DNA of 64,000 nt from Mucilaginibacter pallidiroseus (GTDB lineage: Bacteria; Bacteroidota; Bacteroidia; Sphingobacteriales; Sphingobacteriaceae). The DNA is taken from positions 1-64,000 of the forward strand of contig NZ_VOEJ01000007.1 in the NCBI RefSeq assembly GCF_007846085.1. The letters run 5' to 3'. Shown piece by piece: positions 54,466 to 63,462 of this stretch; positions within the stretch are counted from its first letter, which is position 1, and each line of letters opens with the position of its first letter. The notes beneath the pieces are model-generated. The model was not told the origin of the DNA, did no database searches, and was given only the letters and a program-made list of their open reading frames with translations. Position numbers and translations under genes: made by a program.

Positions 54466-54539
54466 CTCCTGAGGCTGGGCTCGAACCAGCGACCCTCTGA
54501 TTAACAGTCAGATGCTCTAACCGGCTGAGCTACTCAGGA
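54466..54539 (-). tRNA. tRNA-Asn (anticodon GTT)
   Basis: The minus strand folds into a normal 74-base tRNA: acceptor TCCTGAG/CTCAGGA, D arm GCTCAGCCGGTTAGAGC, anticodon stem TCTGA/TCAGA with loop CTGTTAA (anticodon GTT), and T arm GCTGGTTCGAGCCCAGC. The discriminator is G and CCA is not encoded. It stands at the border of core and accessory DNA and would be a typical integration site. Confidence 0.95.
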
Positions 54540-54636
54540 GTGTTTTCCGGTTTGGAGAGTGCAAAAGTATGTTTTCTGCTGATATTTCACAATATTTGCG
54601 CAAGAAAATTTTAAAAAAAATTAAAAAATATTTTAC

Positions 54637-55554
54637 ATGAGTTTGTTAGTTATTGGTACTGTGGCATTTGACGCAATTGAGACCCCCTTCGGAAAAACAG
54701 ATAAAATTGTTGGAGGGGCCGCAACCTACGCAAGTTTGGCCGCTTCTTACTTTTATGACAAGGTAAAAATTGTTGCCGTTGTTGGCGACGATTTCCCCAA
54801 TGAGGAAATTGCCGACCTTAATAATCATAAAATCAATACCGAAGGTTTGCAGGTTAAGCAAGGCGAAAAGTCATTCTTTTGGAGTGGCAAGTACCATAAC
54901 GACATGAATAGCCGTGATACGCTGATCACCGAACTTAATGTTTTGGCCGACTTTGATCCGATCATCCCGGAAAGCTACCAGGACTGCGAATATTTAATGT
55001 TGGGTAATCTAACGCCACAAGTACAGCAAACAGTTATTAAAAGGCTTAAAAACCGCCCTAAACTAATTGTGATGGACACCATGAACTTCTGGATGGACAT
55101 AGCCATGGACGATTTACTTGAAACCATTAAAATGGTTGATGTTTTAACCATTAACGATGCCGAGGCGCGCCAGCTATCAGGCGAGTACTCTTTGGTTAAG
55201 GCAGCACGCAAAATTTTGACTATGGGGCCAAAATACCTGATCATCAAAAAAGGCGAGCACGGCGCATTGCTTTTCCACGAGGATCACATTTTCTCGGCCC
55301 CGGCCCTGCCACTTGCCGAAGTGTTCGACCCAACAGGTGCCGGCGATACCTTTGCAGGCGGCTTTATTGGCTATATGGCCAAAGTGGGCGCGGTAAACTT
55401 CAACAACATGAAAAACGCCATTATCTTCGGTTCCGCCCTGGCGTCATTTTGTGTTGAAAAATTCGGTACCGAAAAAATCAAAAACCTTACCGAAGCAGAG
55501 GTTGCTGCCCGTGTGCAGGAGTTTGTTAGCTTATCTTCATTCCAAATCGCTTAA
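54637..55554 (+). CDS. PfkB-family carbohydrate/nucleoside kinase
   Basis: The 305-residue ribokinase-fold enzyme has the N-terminal GG motif (DKIVGGAATYASLAASYF) and the C-terminal ATP/catalytic motif VFDPTGAGDTFAGGFIGY with the base Asp in GAGD. Length is normal. The sugar or nucleoside substrate is not evident; in Sphingobacteriaceae such genes are conserved singletons. It begins 97 bases beyond the tRNA and is the first core gene on this side. A terminator follows. Confidence 0.92.
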   Translation: MSLLVIGTVAFDAIETPFGKTDKIVGGAATYASLAASYFYDKVKIVAVVGDDFPNEEIADLNNHKINTEGLQVKQGEKSFFWSGKYHNDMNSRDTLITELNVLADFDPIIPESYQDCEYLMLGNLTPQVQQTVIKRLKNRPKLIVMDTMNFWMDIAMDDLLETIKMVDVLTINDAEARQLSGEYSLVKAARKILTMGPKYLIIKKGEHGALLFHEDHIFSAPALPLAEVFDPTGAGDTFAGGFIGYMAKVGAVNFNNMKNAIIFGSALASFCVEKFGTEKIKNLTEAEVAARVQEFVSLSSFQIA

Positions 55555-55983
55555 TATTTTCAAGCACATACAGCAAGTCCCGGTTGATGTTTTTAATCAA
55601 CCGGGGCTTCTTATTTATTTGGGCGTTGCCTTCGGCCAGGCTTTCCACTCATACGCCTTCAGGCCTTAGCCACAAGGCCGGTATCCGTTTCAATCCTTAA
55701 CGCAAGAGAATATGCTGCAAGTAAAGGTGTTTTATCCTTTGAAAGGGATCGTAAAGATGAAGTGGTTGCGTGCCTACGGCACGCATTCCTTTTAGTTTCA
55801 TACAGCTACAAAGCTTAAATCACTAACGGGACATTCACACGCGCTAACTTTTAACCAAAAAGTCTAATTTTGATTATTCAGCCTGCCGTTCTGCCCCATC
55901 CGGGCAAAAGCTTTGTAGAAATCAAGAACATAAAGCATTTGGCTCCGTAGGTGTCAAACAGCCATATATAGCATCAAAATACT
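55555..55983. other. Intergenic region with a terminator and a short palindrome
   Basis: After the terminator at 55575-55617 a perfect hairpin GCGTGCC-TAC-GGCACGC (55768-55784) occurs, a type of short dispersed palindrome. No gene is evident. Confidence 0.5.
55575..55617 (+). terminator. Terminator after the PfkB gene
   Basis: CCCGGTTGAT (55579-55588) pairs with ATCAACCGGG (55596-55605), extended by AAG/CTT outside the stem, followed by CTTATTTATT. Confidence 0.8.
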
Positions 55984-56985
55984 CTAATACTCCAACCACT
56001 TTTTAATCTTCACGCCTACCTTATCGCCTTCGGTGTATTTGCCGCTTTCGTCGTTTACGGCGCGGAGTAGTACACCGTTATTTTCCAGGATCAGGTCTTC
56101 ATAAAAACCTTTAAAAAGCACCTGCTTTACTATCCAGGTATTTGTTTTTAAAACATTGCTCAAGCGCACCCATTCAGGATATATCACAACATTACCCTTT
56201 TCACTTTTAACGCCCGTTGCGGTAGCAGCTTCTTCGGCGGTTAACACATTGCAGTTGGTTAAAAGTTCGGCGGTATATAGGTTGAGCGGATTGTGATACA
56301 ATGTTTTTGGGTGCCCGGTTTCCACAATTTCGCCTTGTTTGATTACGATTAGCTCGTCGGCCATAGAGAGGACTTCTGCCGGGTCGTGAGATACCATAAT
56401 GACCGTAATGCCGGTTTCCTTCACAATCTGCCGTATATCATGCTGTAAGCCTTCTCTAAATGATGTATCAACCTGGTTGAAAGGTTCATCCAGCAGCAAA
56501 ACTTCTGGGCGTGTAATGATGGCTCGGGCAATGGCAACGCGTTGTTTTTCGCCACCGCTTAAATCTGCAACTCGCTTAAGCGCCATTTGCATCATATTGA
56601 GCTGGGTAAGCACCTGCTCGGTCTTTTCTTCTTTAAGCTTAACGTTGGTACTCGGCAGCATGGCCGCAACGTTATCCCAAACGCGGGCAAACAGGTTGAG
56701 ATCATCGGTATGCTGGGTTACCATTTTCATGGCATCATGGCCGGGTATCAGCTTTTCTTCTGGGCCCCAAATGCGCTCATCTTTAAAAGTTACCTGGCCT
56801 TCATCGGGCGATAGTAAGCCGTAAAGTAAACGAAGCAAGGTACTTTTACCGCTGCCGCTTTCACCAATTATCGCCGTGATTTTGCCCGGCGTTATTTCCA
56901 AGCTAATGCTCTTTACACCCGACGATGTTGGCCCGCTATATATTTTTGATACTGATTGTGCCTTTAAAAAAGATGATTCTGCCAT
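55984..56985 (-). CDS. ABC transporter ATP-binding protein
   Basis: The 333-residue ATPase has Walker A (GESGSGKST, about 38-46), signature LSGGEKQRVAIARAI, Walker B VLLLDEPFNQVD and switch His MVSHDPAEV. A C-terminal part of about 100 residues (about 235-333) resembles the TOBE-like domain of spermidine or molybdate importers. No permease or binding-protein gene is adjacent, so its partner must be elsewhere. Confidence 0.9.
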   Translation of the reverse strand: MAESSFLKAQSVSKIYSGPTSSGVKSISLEITPGKITAIIGESGSGKSTLLRLLYGLLSPDEGQVTFKDERIWGPEEKLIPGHDAMKMVTQHTDDLNLFARVWDNVAAMLPSTNVKLKEEKTEQVLTQLNMMQMALKRVADLSGGEKQRVAIARAIITRPEVLLLDEPFNQVDTSFREGLQHDIRQIVKETGITVIMVSHDPAEVLSMADELIVIKQGEIVETGHPKTLYHNPLNLYTAELLTNCNVLTAEEAATATGVKSEKGNVVIYPEWVRLSNVLKTNTWIVKQVLFKGFYEDLILENNGVLLRAVNDESGKYTEGDKVGVKIKKWLEY

Positions 56986-56999
56986 TTCCGTTCAAAGAT

Positions 57000-57074
57000 A
57001 ACCGCGATTAAGCAGATTTAAACCGCGATTAAACAGATTATTGAGATTTGCACGATTTTAAACCGTGATTAAGG
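57000..57074. repeat. Short tandem units AACCGCGATTAA...
   Basis: AACCGCGATTAAGCAGATTT (57000-57019) and AACCGCGATTAAACAGATTA (57021-57040) are near-identical, and AACCGTGATTAAGG (57061-57074) is a partial third copy. They lie between two minus-strand genes; such dispersed repeats are common in this group. Confidence 0.7.
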
Positions 57075-57129
57075 GCTTGGCACGATATAGTCAAAATCTG
57101 ATCAATCCCATAATCAGCTTAATCCTGGT

Positions 57130-57951
57130 TTACCAACCCACGCTCATGCCAAAGTTAAACTGGCGTAGGCCATTTTGGGGAGGGCTATTTTCAAACATAT
57201 CATTGAAGTAATATTTGGCAAATACACCAATACCGCCGTAACCTATCCTTGCCGCTGCACCGTAACGTACTTTAGCAAAGTGATAGTTTCCACTTAACTT
57301 TAGATCGCCGTTTTCTTTGCTCTCCTGTTTAAGGCTGCTGCTGATGAGTATGCCAACATCCGGGCCTAATACAAAGTGCGCGCGCCTGCCGTCAGCATCA
57401 TCCTTGGTACGAAAATCAAAAGACAGCGGGATGCGGATATATGTTGCCGAAAGGCGGTTCTTATCATACTTTACACCATCGTATATGTAGCTTAGTTGTG
57501 GCTGGTCGCGCTGTATGGTAACGCTTTCGCGCAGGCGCAGATTTGTCCAATCGAAACCACCGGCCACATACACCTTAAAGCTGCTGTTGAAGCGGTAACC
57601 TAACTGCACAACATCAAAACCAATATTACTGCTGCGCCACGAACGGTAGTTTAAAAACTGATTTTGCGGTTTTAGCGAAAAGCTGCCATTATCATTAAGC
57701 GTTGTAAGGCCAATATCAAAGCGGGTAAAAGTAAGCTCGAAGGAAAAGCCCGGCGCTTTTGAGTAAGTGGTAATGGTATCGCGCTGGTTAATGTTAACCT
57801 GGGCCACATCATCGCCAAAGCCAAATTTAATGCGACGCGGCCTTGGTTTTTCGTTTTCGCTGGTGTTGTTATTCGTGGTATCGCTGCCGGTTTGCGCAAA
57901 TACAGTAGCAGCCATAAAACATATGGTAAGGGTAAAAAATAAGCGTTTCAT
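57130..57951 (-). CDS. Outer-membrane beta-barrel protein of a sigma-factor operon
   Basis: The 273-residue protein has a signal peptide (MKRLFFTLTICFMAATVFAQ) and a low-complexity acidic/asparagine-rich start of the mature part (TGSDTTNNNTSENEKPRPRR). Barrel strands follow (FSFELTFTRFDIGLTTL, FDVVQLGYRFNSSFKVYVAG) to the terminal FGMSVGW. It is the third gene after an ECF sigma factor and a membrane anti-sigma-like protein, all on the minus strand. The function is unknown. Confidence 0.8.
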   Translation of the reverse strand: MKRLFFTLTICFMAATVFAQTGSDTTNNNTSENEKPRPRRIKFGFGDDVAQVNINQRDTITTYSKAPGFSFELTFTRFDIGLTTLNDNGSFSLKPQNQFLNYRSWRSSNIGFDVVQLGYRFNSSFKVYVAGGFDWTNLRLRESVTIQRDQPQLSYIYDGVKYDKNRLSATYIRIPLSFDFRTKDDADGRRAHFVLGPDVGILISSSLKQESKENGDLKLSGNYHFAKVRYGAAARIGYGGIGVFAKYYFNDMFENSPPQNGLRQFNFGMSVGW

Positions 57952-57984
57952 AATGTGTTAATGTGCGAATATAAGCTGATTTTA

Positions 57985-58716
57985 TCAGTCTTGTTTTTTA
58001 ATTTTCATGAAGCCAAGATTAATACCCGTGATGGTTGCTTCATCGCCATCGGTATTGGTAAATTCAATTAACTTGTCTTTGCGTTTGTCAACCTTGCTTA
58101 CTACAACGTTAATTAAATCGCCAAGCGTTTTTATGCGTGGTTTTTTATGCGCCACCGCAGCCATGCTTTTTTGCGGCGTTTGCACAGCAGGGTTAAGCCT
58201 TGTTTTAAACTGAACATCTTCATCATCAAACTCGGCTGGTTCAACAATGGGCGTTTCTATGCCAGGTACAACCGCAGCCAACAACTCTCCGCGCGGGGCA
58301 GCCATCGATTGCTCCCCAATAGGCAGCGCAGCTTTTACAACACGCCTCGATTGGTTATTTGTATGTTTAATTTTAAAACGCGCCGCGGCGATGGCCGTTC
58401 TATCAACAGCCGGAGCTTCAGCTATTACTGGCTGCTTTTGTTCAACCTCAATAACTTTTTGTATAGGACTTTTTACGGCTGATATCATTTGGTCTGCCTT
58501 ATCTTCTTTGCTGTTGTGATTTTTAACAAAGTAAACGCCTGCCATAGCTACAACAAGCAAACTTGCAGCTACGCTTAACCAAGCCATACGCTTTTTGCGT
58601 TTGCCGGCATTGATAGTATATGCGATATTTTCCCATACCCTTTCATCGGGTTGTACCTCGAAATTTTGCAGCCCGCTGCCAAACAACTGGTCAATGTCTT
58701 TATCTTGCATATTCAT
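57985..58716 (-). CDS. Anti-sigma-factor-like single-pass membrane protein
   Basis: The 243-residue protein has an acidic cytosolic start (DKDIDQLFGSGLQNFEVQPD), one membrane segment (MAWLSVAASLLVVAMAGVYF, about 43-62) and a long periplasmic tail. Its 5' end overlaps the sigma factor gene by 17 bases, the normal arrangement for Bacteroidota anti-sigma partners. It lacks the sequence hallmarks of FecR, so assignment rests on position and topology. Confidence 0.7.
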   Translation of the reverse strand: MNMQDKDIDQLFGSGLQNFEVQPDERVWENIAYTINAGKRKKRMAWLSVAASLLVVAMAGVYFVKNHNSKEDKADQMISAVKSPIQKVIEVEQKQPVIAEAPAVDRTAIAAARFKIKHTNNQSRRVVKAALPIGEQSMAAPRGELLAAVVPGIETPIVEPAEFDDEDVQFKTRLNPAVQTPQKSMAAVAHKKPRIKTLGDLINVVVSKVDKRKDKLIEFTNTDGDEATITGINLGFMKIKKQD

Positions 58717-59272
58717 ATTTTTTTTTATCGATGCTCAACACCTGTTCTTTTAAAATTGCGCGGGCTCTTGATAACTGCGACTTGGATGCACCCTCGCTAA
58801 TGCCCAATATCTCCGCTATCTCTTTATGCGAATGCCCGTCAATGGCGTAAAGATTAAACACCATGCGGTAACCTGCAGGCAAGCCGGTAATTAATCTCAA
58901 TAAATCTTTAGCCTCAAGGCTGCTTGCTGCAAGTGCATCTACCGACGGATCGTTGCTTATATCGCTGATATCAACCAACTGCATCATTTTATGGTGTTTG
59001 CGGTAATATTCAATAGCGCTGTGCACCATAATGCGCCTTACCCAACCTTCAAAAGAACCATCGCCGCGATAACAATCAATTTTTTGAAACACCTTTATAA
59101 AGCCATTCTGCAGCATGTCTTCGGCCTCCATTTTGTCTACTGCATAACGCATGCATACACCCAGCATTTTGGCAGCAAAAAGTTTGTACAATACTTCATG
59201 CGCGTTACGCTGCCCGGCTTTACATCGCTGCACCAAATCGTCAATAGAGGCATTAGGTTTCAAAAGCATCAT
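58700..59272 (-). CDS. ECF RNA polymerase sigma factor
   Basis: The 190-residue sigma-70-type factor has region 2 (LYKLFAAKMLGVCMRYAVDK, then EDMLQNGFIKVFQKIDCYRG, FEGWVRRIMVHSAIEYYRKH) and region 4 (LPAGYRMVFNLYAIDGHSHK, then EIAEILGISEGASKSQLSRA). It directs RNA polymerase to a small set of promoters, probably including its own operon with the membrane partner and barrel protein. The likely ATG is near 59272; an ATG two codons later would also serve. Confidence 0.92.
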   Translation of the reverse strand: MMLLKPNASIDDLVQRCKAGQRNAHEVLYKLFAAKMLGVCMRYAVDKMEAEDMLQNGFIKVFQKIDCYRGDGSFEGWVRRIMVHSAIEYYRKHHKMMQLVDISDISNDPSVDALAASSLEAKDLLRLITGLPAGYRMVFNLYAIDGHSHKEIAEILGISEGASKSQLSRARAILKEQVLSIDKKKYEYAR

Positions 59273-59487
59273 TTAAAGGTTAGATGATGATACTTACCTA
59301 ATGGTTGCACGAGGTATAAAATATTTTTTAAAGTTTAGTTGGCGCGTAGCTGCTGATAAGCAGACGTTGTGAGTTCCTGAAATAAATTAGGATGACTGGA
59401 GAAGTGTGCGACGTAGCCATCATGCCAAGTTACCTGGCATCTTACCGGTAGATTATTTCCGGTGCTTAAAAAGAAAATAAATTCGGG

Positions 59488-60021
59488 CTACTTCTTTTCC
59501 CTAAGATATTTATAGATCTTAACAGCCGACATCAGTATCAGGCTGAAAACAATGATACCAACCACGCCGAAGATCCAATTAACGGCGCTTTTAAGCACCA
59601 CCAGGAATACTACAGCAAACAGGATGATGGTTGCTAACTCGTTCCACAAACGGAGTTGGATAGATGTCCATTTAAAAATGCCTCGGGCCATTTGTTTCAT
59701 GATGCGCTGGCAAATGAAATGATATACAATAAGCCCTAAAACAAATGCAAGCTTTACGTGAAGCCACGGCTGTGTCCAGTAATAAGGGTTAAGATACAGC
59801 ATAGTGGCACCGGCAATAATAACCAGGTACATGCTAGGCGTAGCAATTGCCCACCAAAGGCGCTTCTCCAATATCGCAAACTGGTCTGACAGGATACTTT
59901 TAGCAGGCTCGGGCTTTTCTTGCGCCTCGGTGTGGTAAATAAAAAGGCGCACCCCGTAAAACAGCCCCGCCATCCAGCAGACTACAAATATGATATGTAT
60001 GGCTAAAACGTATTGGTACAT
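59488..60021 (-). CDS. hemJ: Protoporphyrinogen IX oxidase HemJ
   Basis: The 177-residue membrane protein (start 60021; an ATG at 60027 is also possible) has four to five hydrophobic segments and the HemJ beginning AIHIIFVVCWMAGLFYGVRL followed by FIYHTEAQ, where the first His is a heme ligand. LEKRLWWAIATPSMYLVIIA and WLHVKLAFVLGLIVYHFICQ follow. It oxidises protoporphyrinogen IX to protoporphyrin IX in the membrane. Proximity to hemE and hemL supports a heme-synthesis role rather than a CopD one. Confidence 0.85.
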   Translation of the reverse strand: MYQYVLAIHIIFVVCWMAGLFYGVRLFIYHTEAQEKPEPAKSILSDQFAILEKRLWWAIATPSMYLVIIAGATMLYLNPYYWTQPWLHVKLAFVLGLIVYHFICQRIMKQMARGIFKWTSIQLRLWNELATIILFAVVFLVVLKSAVNWIFGVVGIIVFSLILMSAVKIYKYLREKK

Positions 60022-60038
60022 ATGCAATCTTAGTAAGT

Positions 60039-60123
60039 GTCATTGCGAGGAGCGGAGCGACGTGGCAATCGCGTCGCGTTTATTATCAGGCGACGTGATT
60101 GCCACGCTAACGCTCGCAATGAC
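60039..60123. repeat. REP-like palindromic element
   Basis: GTCATTGCGAGG...GTGGCAATC at 60039-60070 is mirrored by GATTGCCACG...CGCAATGAC at 60097-60123. It forms an imperfect long hairpin of about 85 bases between hemJ and hemE. This CATTGCGAGGAGC-type sequence is a dispersed repeat in many bacteria. Confidence 0.8.
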
Positions 60124-60167
60124 ATTTGGTTTTACTGTCCTCCTTTCAGGAGGCCGGGGGCTCCGTC

Positions 60168-61193
60168 TTAATATCTAAACTCTTTTACTACCTCTATAGC
60201 GTATTTCACGTTATCAAAAGGAATGTCGGGCATAATGCCGTGGCCGAGGTTGAAAATAAAACCCGGCTCGTTACGCATGCGCTCAAACAAGCGATGAATA
60301 CGATCTTTGATTACCGGTTTATCAGCATACAAAATATGCGGATCAAGGTTGCCTTGTACGGCTACACCTTGCGGCAGGCGTTTTTTAATATCTAACAGAT
60401 CAACATTCCAGTCAATAGATACCACATCCGGTTTAGCCTGCGCCATTAGCGGTGCGAATACCGAGCTGCCTTTACAGAAAGATATTACGGGGATATCCTT
60501 ACGTTTCAGTTTGCTGATGATCTCCACAATATAGCGGTGCGAAAATTCGCTGTAATCATCCCACGATAAGGCCAATGCCCAGCTATCAAATATTTGCACG
60601 GCATTTACACCGGCTTCAATCTGCAGGTTCAGATAATCGGCTGTTACGGTAGCTATTTTTGATAGTAGCTGATGCGCCATCTCCGGGTGGTTATGCAACA
60701 TCAGTTTGGTGAGCTTAAAATCTTTTGATGAACCGCCTTCAACCAGGTAGCTCATTACCGTGAACGGCGCACCGGCAAAACCAATAAGCGGTATGCTGCC
60801 ATTTAAACGCTGCTGAATCACTTTTATGGCATCGGCAACATACTGCAGGCCGTCGCCTACATCTGTTTTTAGATTATCAATATCAGCCTGTGTACGTACC
60901 GGGTTGGCAAACTTAGGCCCTACGCCCGCGGTGAAGCTCAGGTCGCCGCCCATGGCTTCGCCTGTAACCAGGATATCTGAAAAAAGGATGGCGGCATCAA
61001 TACCCAACAGATCAACCGGCAACATGGTAACATCTGCCGCAATCTCGGGGGTTTTGCACATTTCCAAAAACGAATACTTGTTTTTGATCTCCCAATACTC
61101 GGGCATAAAACGGCCTGCCTGGCGCATCATCCACACGGGCGGGCGTTCTGTTAAATTTGAAAATGCGGCTTGTAGAAATAAGGAATCTTTCAT
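60168..61193 (-). CDS. hemE: Uroporphyrinogen decarboxylase
   Basis: The 341-residue enzyme makes coproporphyrinogen III from uroporphyrinogen III. The signature RPPVWMMRQAGRFMPEYWEI is at the N-terminus, followed by LPVDLLGIDAAILFSDILV and the second family motif PLIGFAGAPFTVMSYLVEGG. Full length. It is upstream of hemJ on the same strand with the REP-like element between. Confidence 0.96.
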   Translation of the reverse strand: MKDSLFLQAAFSNLTERPPVWMMRQAGRFMPEYWEIKNKYSFLEMCKTPEIAADVTMLPVDLLGIDAAILFSDILVTGEAMGGDLSFTAGVGPKFANPVRTQADIDNLKTDVGDGLQYVADAIKVIQQRLNGSIPLIGFAGAPFTVMSYLVEGGSSKDFKLTKLMLHNHPEMAHQLLSKIATVTADYLNLQIEAGVNAVQIFDSWALALSWDDYSEFSHRYIVEIISKLKRKDIPVISFCKGSSVFAPLMAQAKPDVVSIDWNVDLLDIKKRLPQGVAVQGNLDPHILYADKPVIKDRIHRLFERMRNEPGFIFNLGHGIMPDIPFDNVKYAIEVVKEFRY

Positions 61194-61274
61194 GTGCTTG
61201 GAGAGTCAAGAATTGGGAGACAAGAGTCAGGACAGCAAAGCCTTAACTCTTGATTCTTATATCTTGAATCTGTT

Positions 61275-61796
61275 TTAATTTTTCTTCAACTCCTGCTCAA
61301 CTTTATGGATCACATCCTTCATTTTGGCAGTTATTTTATCTTTATGTTTTTCTGTTAATGACAGGTAGGCCCTGGCTTTATCGTAATTACCGTTGCGTAT
61401 GCTGATGTTCGCCACATGTACCAGCGCGGCCACATGGTCATTAGCGCTGCGTAGCGGGTATTGTGCTGCAAGCTCGTAATGCACACCGGCTTCATCATAC
61501 TCCCGCTTTTGCATGCAAACGCCGCCGTAAATAAATTCATAAAAACCACGGCGGTTCTTGCTCAGCTTTTCTGGGTCGGGTACTTGCAGCAGCAAGCTTT
61601 CGGCCCGTGCGTAGTCCTTTTGGTGAAAGGCTTTAGCCGCTAATACTATTGTGCCTTGTTTATAATAACCCCATACCAATAATCCGATAAATAAAACTGC
61701 GAGTGCCGCAATTTCATAAATCTTCATTTGTATGGCAAAAACAGCAATTAGTACAAAAAGCCCGGCTACAAAAATGCGTGCTTTGCTTGTAAACAT
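61275..61796 (-). CDS. Membrane-anchored protein with tetratricopeptide-like repeats
   Basis: The 173-residue protein starts with two hydrophobic helices (ARIFVAGLFVLIAVFAI, IAALAVLFIGLLVWGYY) and then two to three TPR-like helical pairs (AFHQKDYARAESLLLQV, YEFIYGGVCMQKREYDEAGV, ALVHVANISIRNGNYDKARA). Function is unknown. It lies 3 bases after the response regulator stop, so it is probably the last gene of that operon. Confidence 0.75.
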   Translation of the reverse strand: MFTSKARIFVAGLFVLIAVFAIQMKIYEIAALAVLFIGLLVWGYYKQGTIVLAAKAFHQKDYARAESLLLQVPDPEKLSKNRRGFYEFIYGGVCMQKREYDEAGVHYELAAQYPLRSANDHVAALVHVANISIRNGNYDKARAYLSLTEKHKDKITAKMKDVIHKVEQELKKN

Positions 61797-61799
61797 TTA

Positions 61800-62507
61800 T
61801 TAGTGCTGGTTATCAGTAAACTTATACCCTACTCCGCGTATTGAGTGGAAGTACACAGGATTTTTTGGATCCGGTTCAAAATACTTACGGAAGGTAAGGA
61901 TGAAGTTGTCAATTGTACGGGTAGACGGGTAAACGTCATAGTTCCATACCGTTTCCAGGATCTGCTCGCGAGATACCGCCTCATTACGGCGCTCGATAAG
62001 CAGCTTTAACAACATCGTTTCCTTTTTGGTAAGCGGCGTGATGCTTTCATCCTCATTAACCAGCTCGAACGAATTAAAGTGGATAGTTTTGTCGCCTATT
62101 TTGTAGCTGTTAAATTCTTTCAAATCATCGCCTTTAAGGCTGCGTTTTACCAGGTTGTTTACGCGTAGTATCAGCTCTTCCAGGTTAAACGGCTTAGTCA
62201 GGTAGTCATCAGCACCTTTTTTAAGGCCCGATATTTTATCCTCATTTGTGTTTTTTGCCGTCAGGAACATGATGGGTACCTCAGAGTTTTCCAGCCTGAT
62301 GGTTTCGGCAACCACAAAGCCGTCAATCTCGGGCATCATCACATCTAATATTACCAGGTTAAAACGCTCTTCCTTAAATATCTGTAAAGCTTTTTTACCA
62401 TTATTTGCTGTTGATACTTTATAACCTTCCAGCTCAAGGTTCAGTTTTATGGCTTCTAACAAATGCTCTTCGTCTTCGGCCAGCAAAATTCTTTTTTTAG
62501 TTAGCAT
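61800..62507 (-). CDS. OmpR-type response regulator (RprY-like)
   Basis: The 235-residue regulator has a receiver (ILLAEDEEHLLEAI, Asp in LVILDVMMPEIDG, Lys in DYLTKPFNLEEL) and a winged-helix output domain (LTKKETMLLKLLIERRNEAV, then TIDNFILTFRKYFEP and FHSIRGVGYKF). It resembles Bacteroidota RprY. It is transcribed after its partner kinase with 24 bases between. Confidence 0.93.
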   Translation of the reverse strand: MLTKKRILLAEDEEHLLEAIKLNLELEGYKVSTANNGKKALQIFKEERFNLVILDVMMPEIDGFVVAETIRLENSEVPIMFLTAKNTNEDKISGLKKGADDYLTKPFNLEELILRVNNLVKRSLKGDDLKEFNSYKIGDKTIHFNSFELVNEDESITPLTKKETMLLKLLIERRNEAVSREQILETVWNYDVYPSTRTIDNFILTFRKYFEPDPKNPVYFHSIRGVGYKFTDNQH

Positions 62508-62531
62508 GGTGTCTGTTAATATGATATAGGT

Positions 62532-63401
62532 TTATGCAAATACAACCTCAAAAACACTGCCGGCAGGGCGGTTATCTTTAACCTTTATACTTGCCTGGTG
62601 CTTATCAAGCACCTGTTTAACAATATATAAACCCAAACCGGTACCTTTTGTGTTACGTGTTTCTTCACTACCTACACGGTAAAATCTATCAAAGATGCGG
62701 GCCTTCTCCGTATCAGCTATCCCGATGCCATGATCGGCAACCTGGAAATATATTTTGTTATCTTTCTCCCAAAGCTTCACGTTTACAGATTCGCAAGGGC
62801 TTGAGTATTTAATAGCATTTTCGATAAGGTTGGTTACCACCGAGGTTAGCGCAAACTTGTCGCCCGTTATTTCAATCTTTGGCTCAATTTCGGCATTGAT
62901 GATCTGCTGGTTGCAATCGCACTTACTTATTTGCAGGCGGTTAACAATGCTATCAACCAATACAGATAAATTGAACTCTGCTTTGGGGAAAGTATATGAG
63001 CGATTTTCGATCTTTGCCGCCAACAGCATGTTCTCAACCATGTCATCAAGCCGCTCGATATCTAATAGCGACTTATCTATAAAATCAAGCACCTGCGCTT
63101 TAGTAAGATCGCGCTTCTGGATGGTTTGCAACAGCAACTTGATAGACGCCAGCGGCGACTTCAGCTCGTGCGTTACCGAGAGCAGGAAGTTTTTCTTTTG
63201 CTCGTGCAGTTTGGCCTCTTTATTAAGCGATTTGTGCATGAAGTATGCACCGACAGTAAACACCATGATAAACATTGCCCCTTCGCCAAGTATCATGCCT
63301 GTGCGTTGCGGCTGTGTTTTAACTAGCATATACCCCCACCAAATTAGCTCGGCAATTGCATAAGTCACAACGGCATAAAATATGAGCAATGTCTTTTTCA
63401 T
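62532..63401 (-). CDS. Sensor histidine kinase (RprX-like)
   Basis: The 289-residue membrane kinase has two close hydrophobic helices at about 5-25 and 38-55 with almost no periplasmic loop. The His is in LLSVTHELKSPLASIKLLLQ, the N box in VVTNLIENAIKYSSP, and the glycine boxes in VADHGIGIADTEKARIF and GTGLGLYIVKQVL. The short sensor means it probably senses the membrane or an intramembrane partner. It heads the operon with the response regulator and TPR-like gene. It is convergent with neither hemE nor hemL; all lie on the minus strand. Confidence 0.92.
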   Translation of the reverse strand: MKKTLLIFYAVVTYAIAELIWWGYMLVKTQPQRTGMILGEGAMFIMVFTVGAYFMHKSLNKEAKLHEQKKNFLLSVTHELKSPLASIKLLLQTIQKRDLTKAQVLDFIDKSLLDIERLDDMVENMLLAAKIENRSYTFPKAEFNLSVLVDSIVNRLQISKCDCNQQIINAEIEPKIEITGDKFALTSVVTNLIENAIKYSSPCESVNVKLWEKDNKIYFQVADHGIGIADTEKARIFDRFYRVGSEETRNTKGTGLGLYIVKQVLDKHQASIKVKDNRPAGSVFEVVFA

Positions 63402-63462
63402 TGAGCCTCCTCTAAATCTCCTCCTGAACGAGGAGACTTTTTTTGTTGTTTTTAATCAGCGC

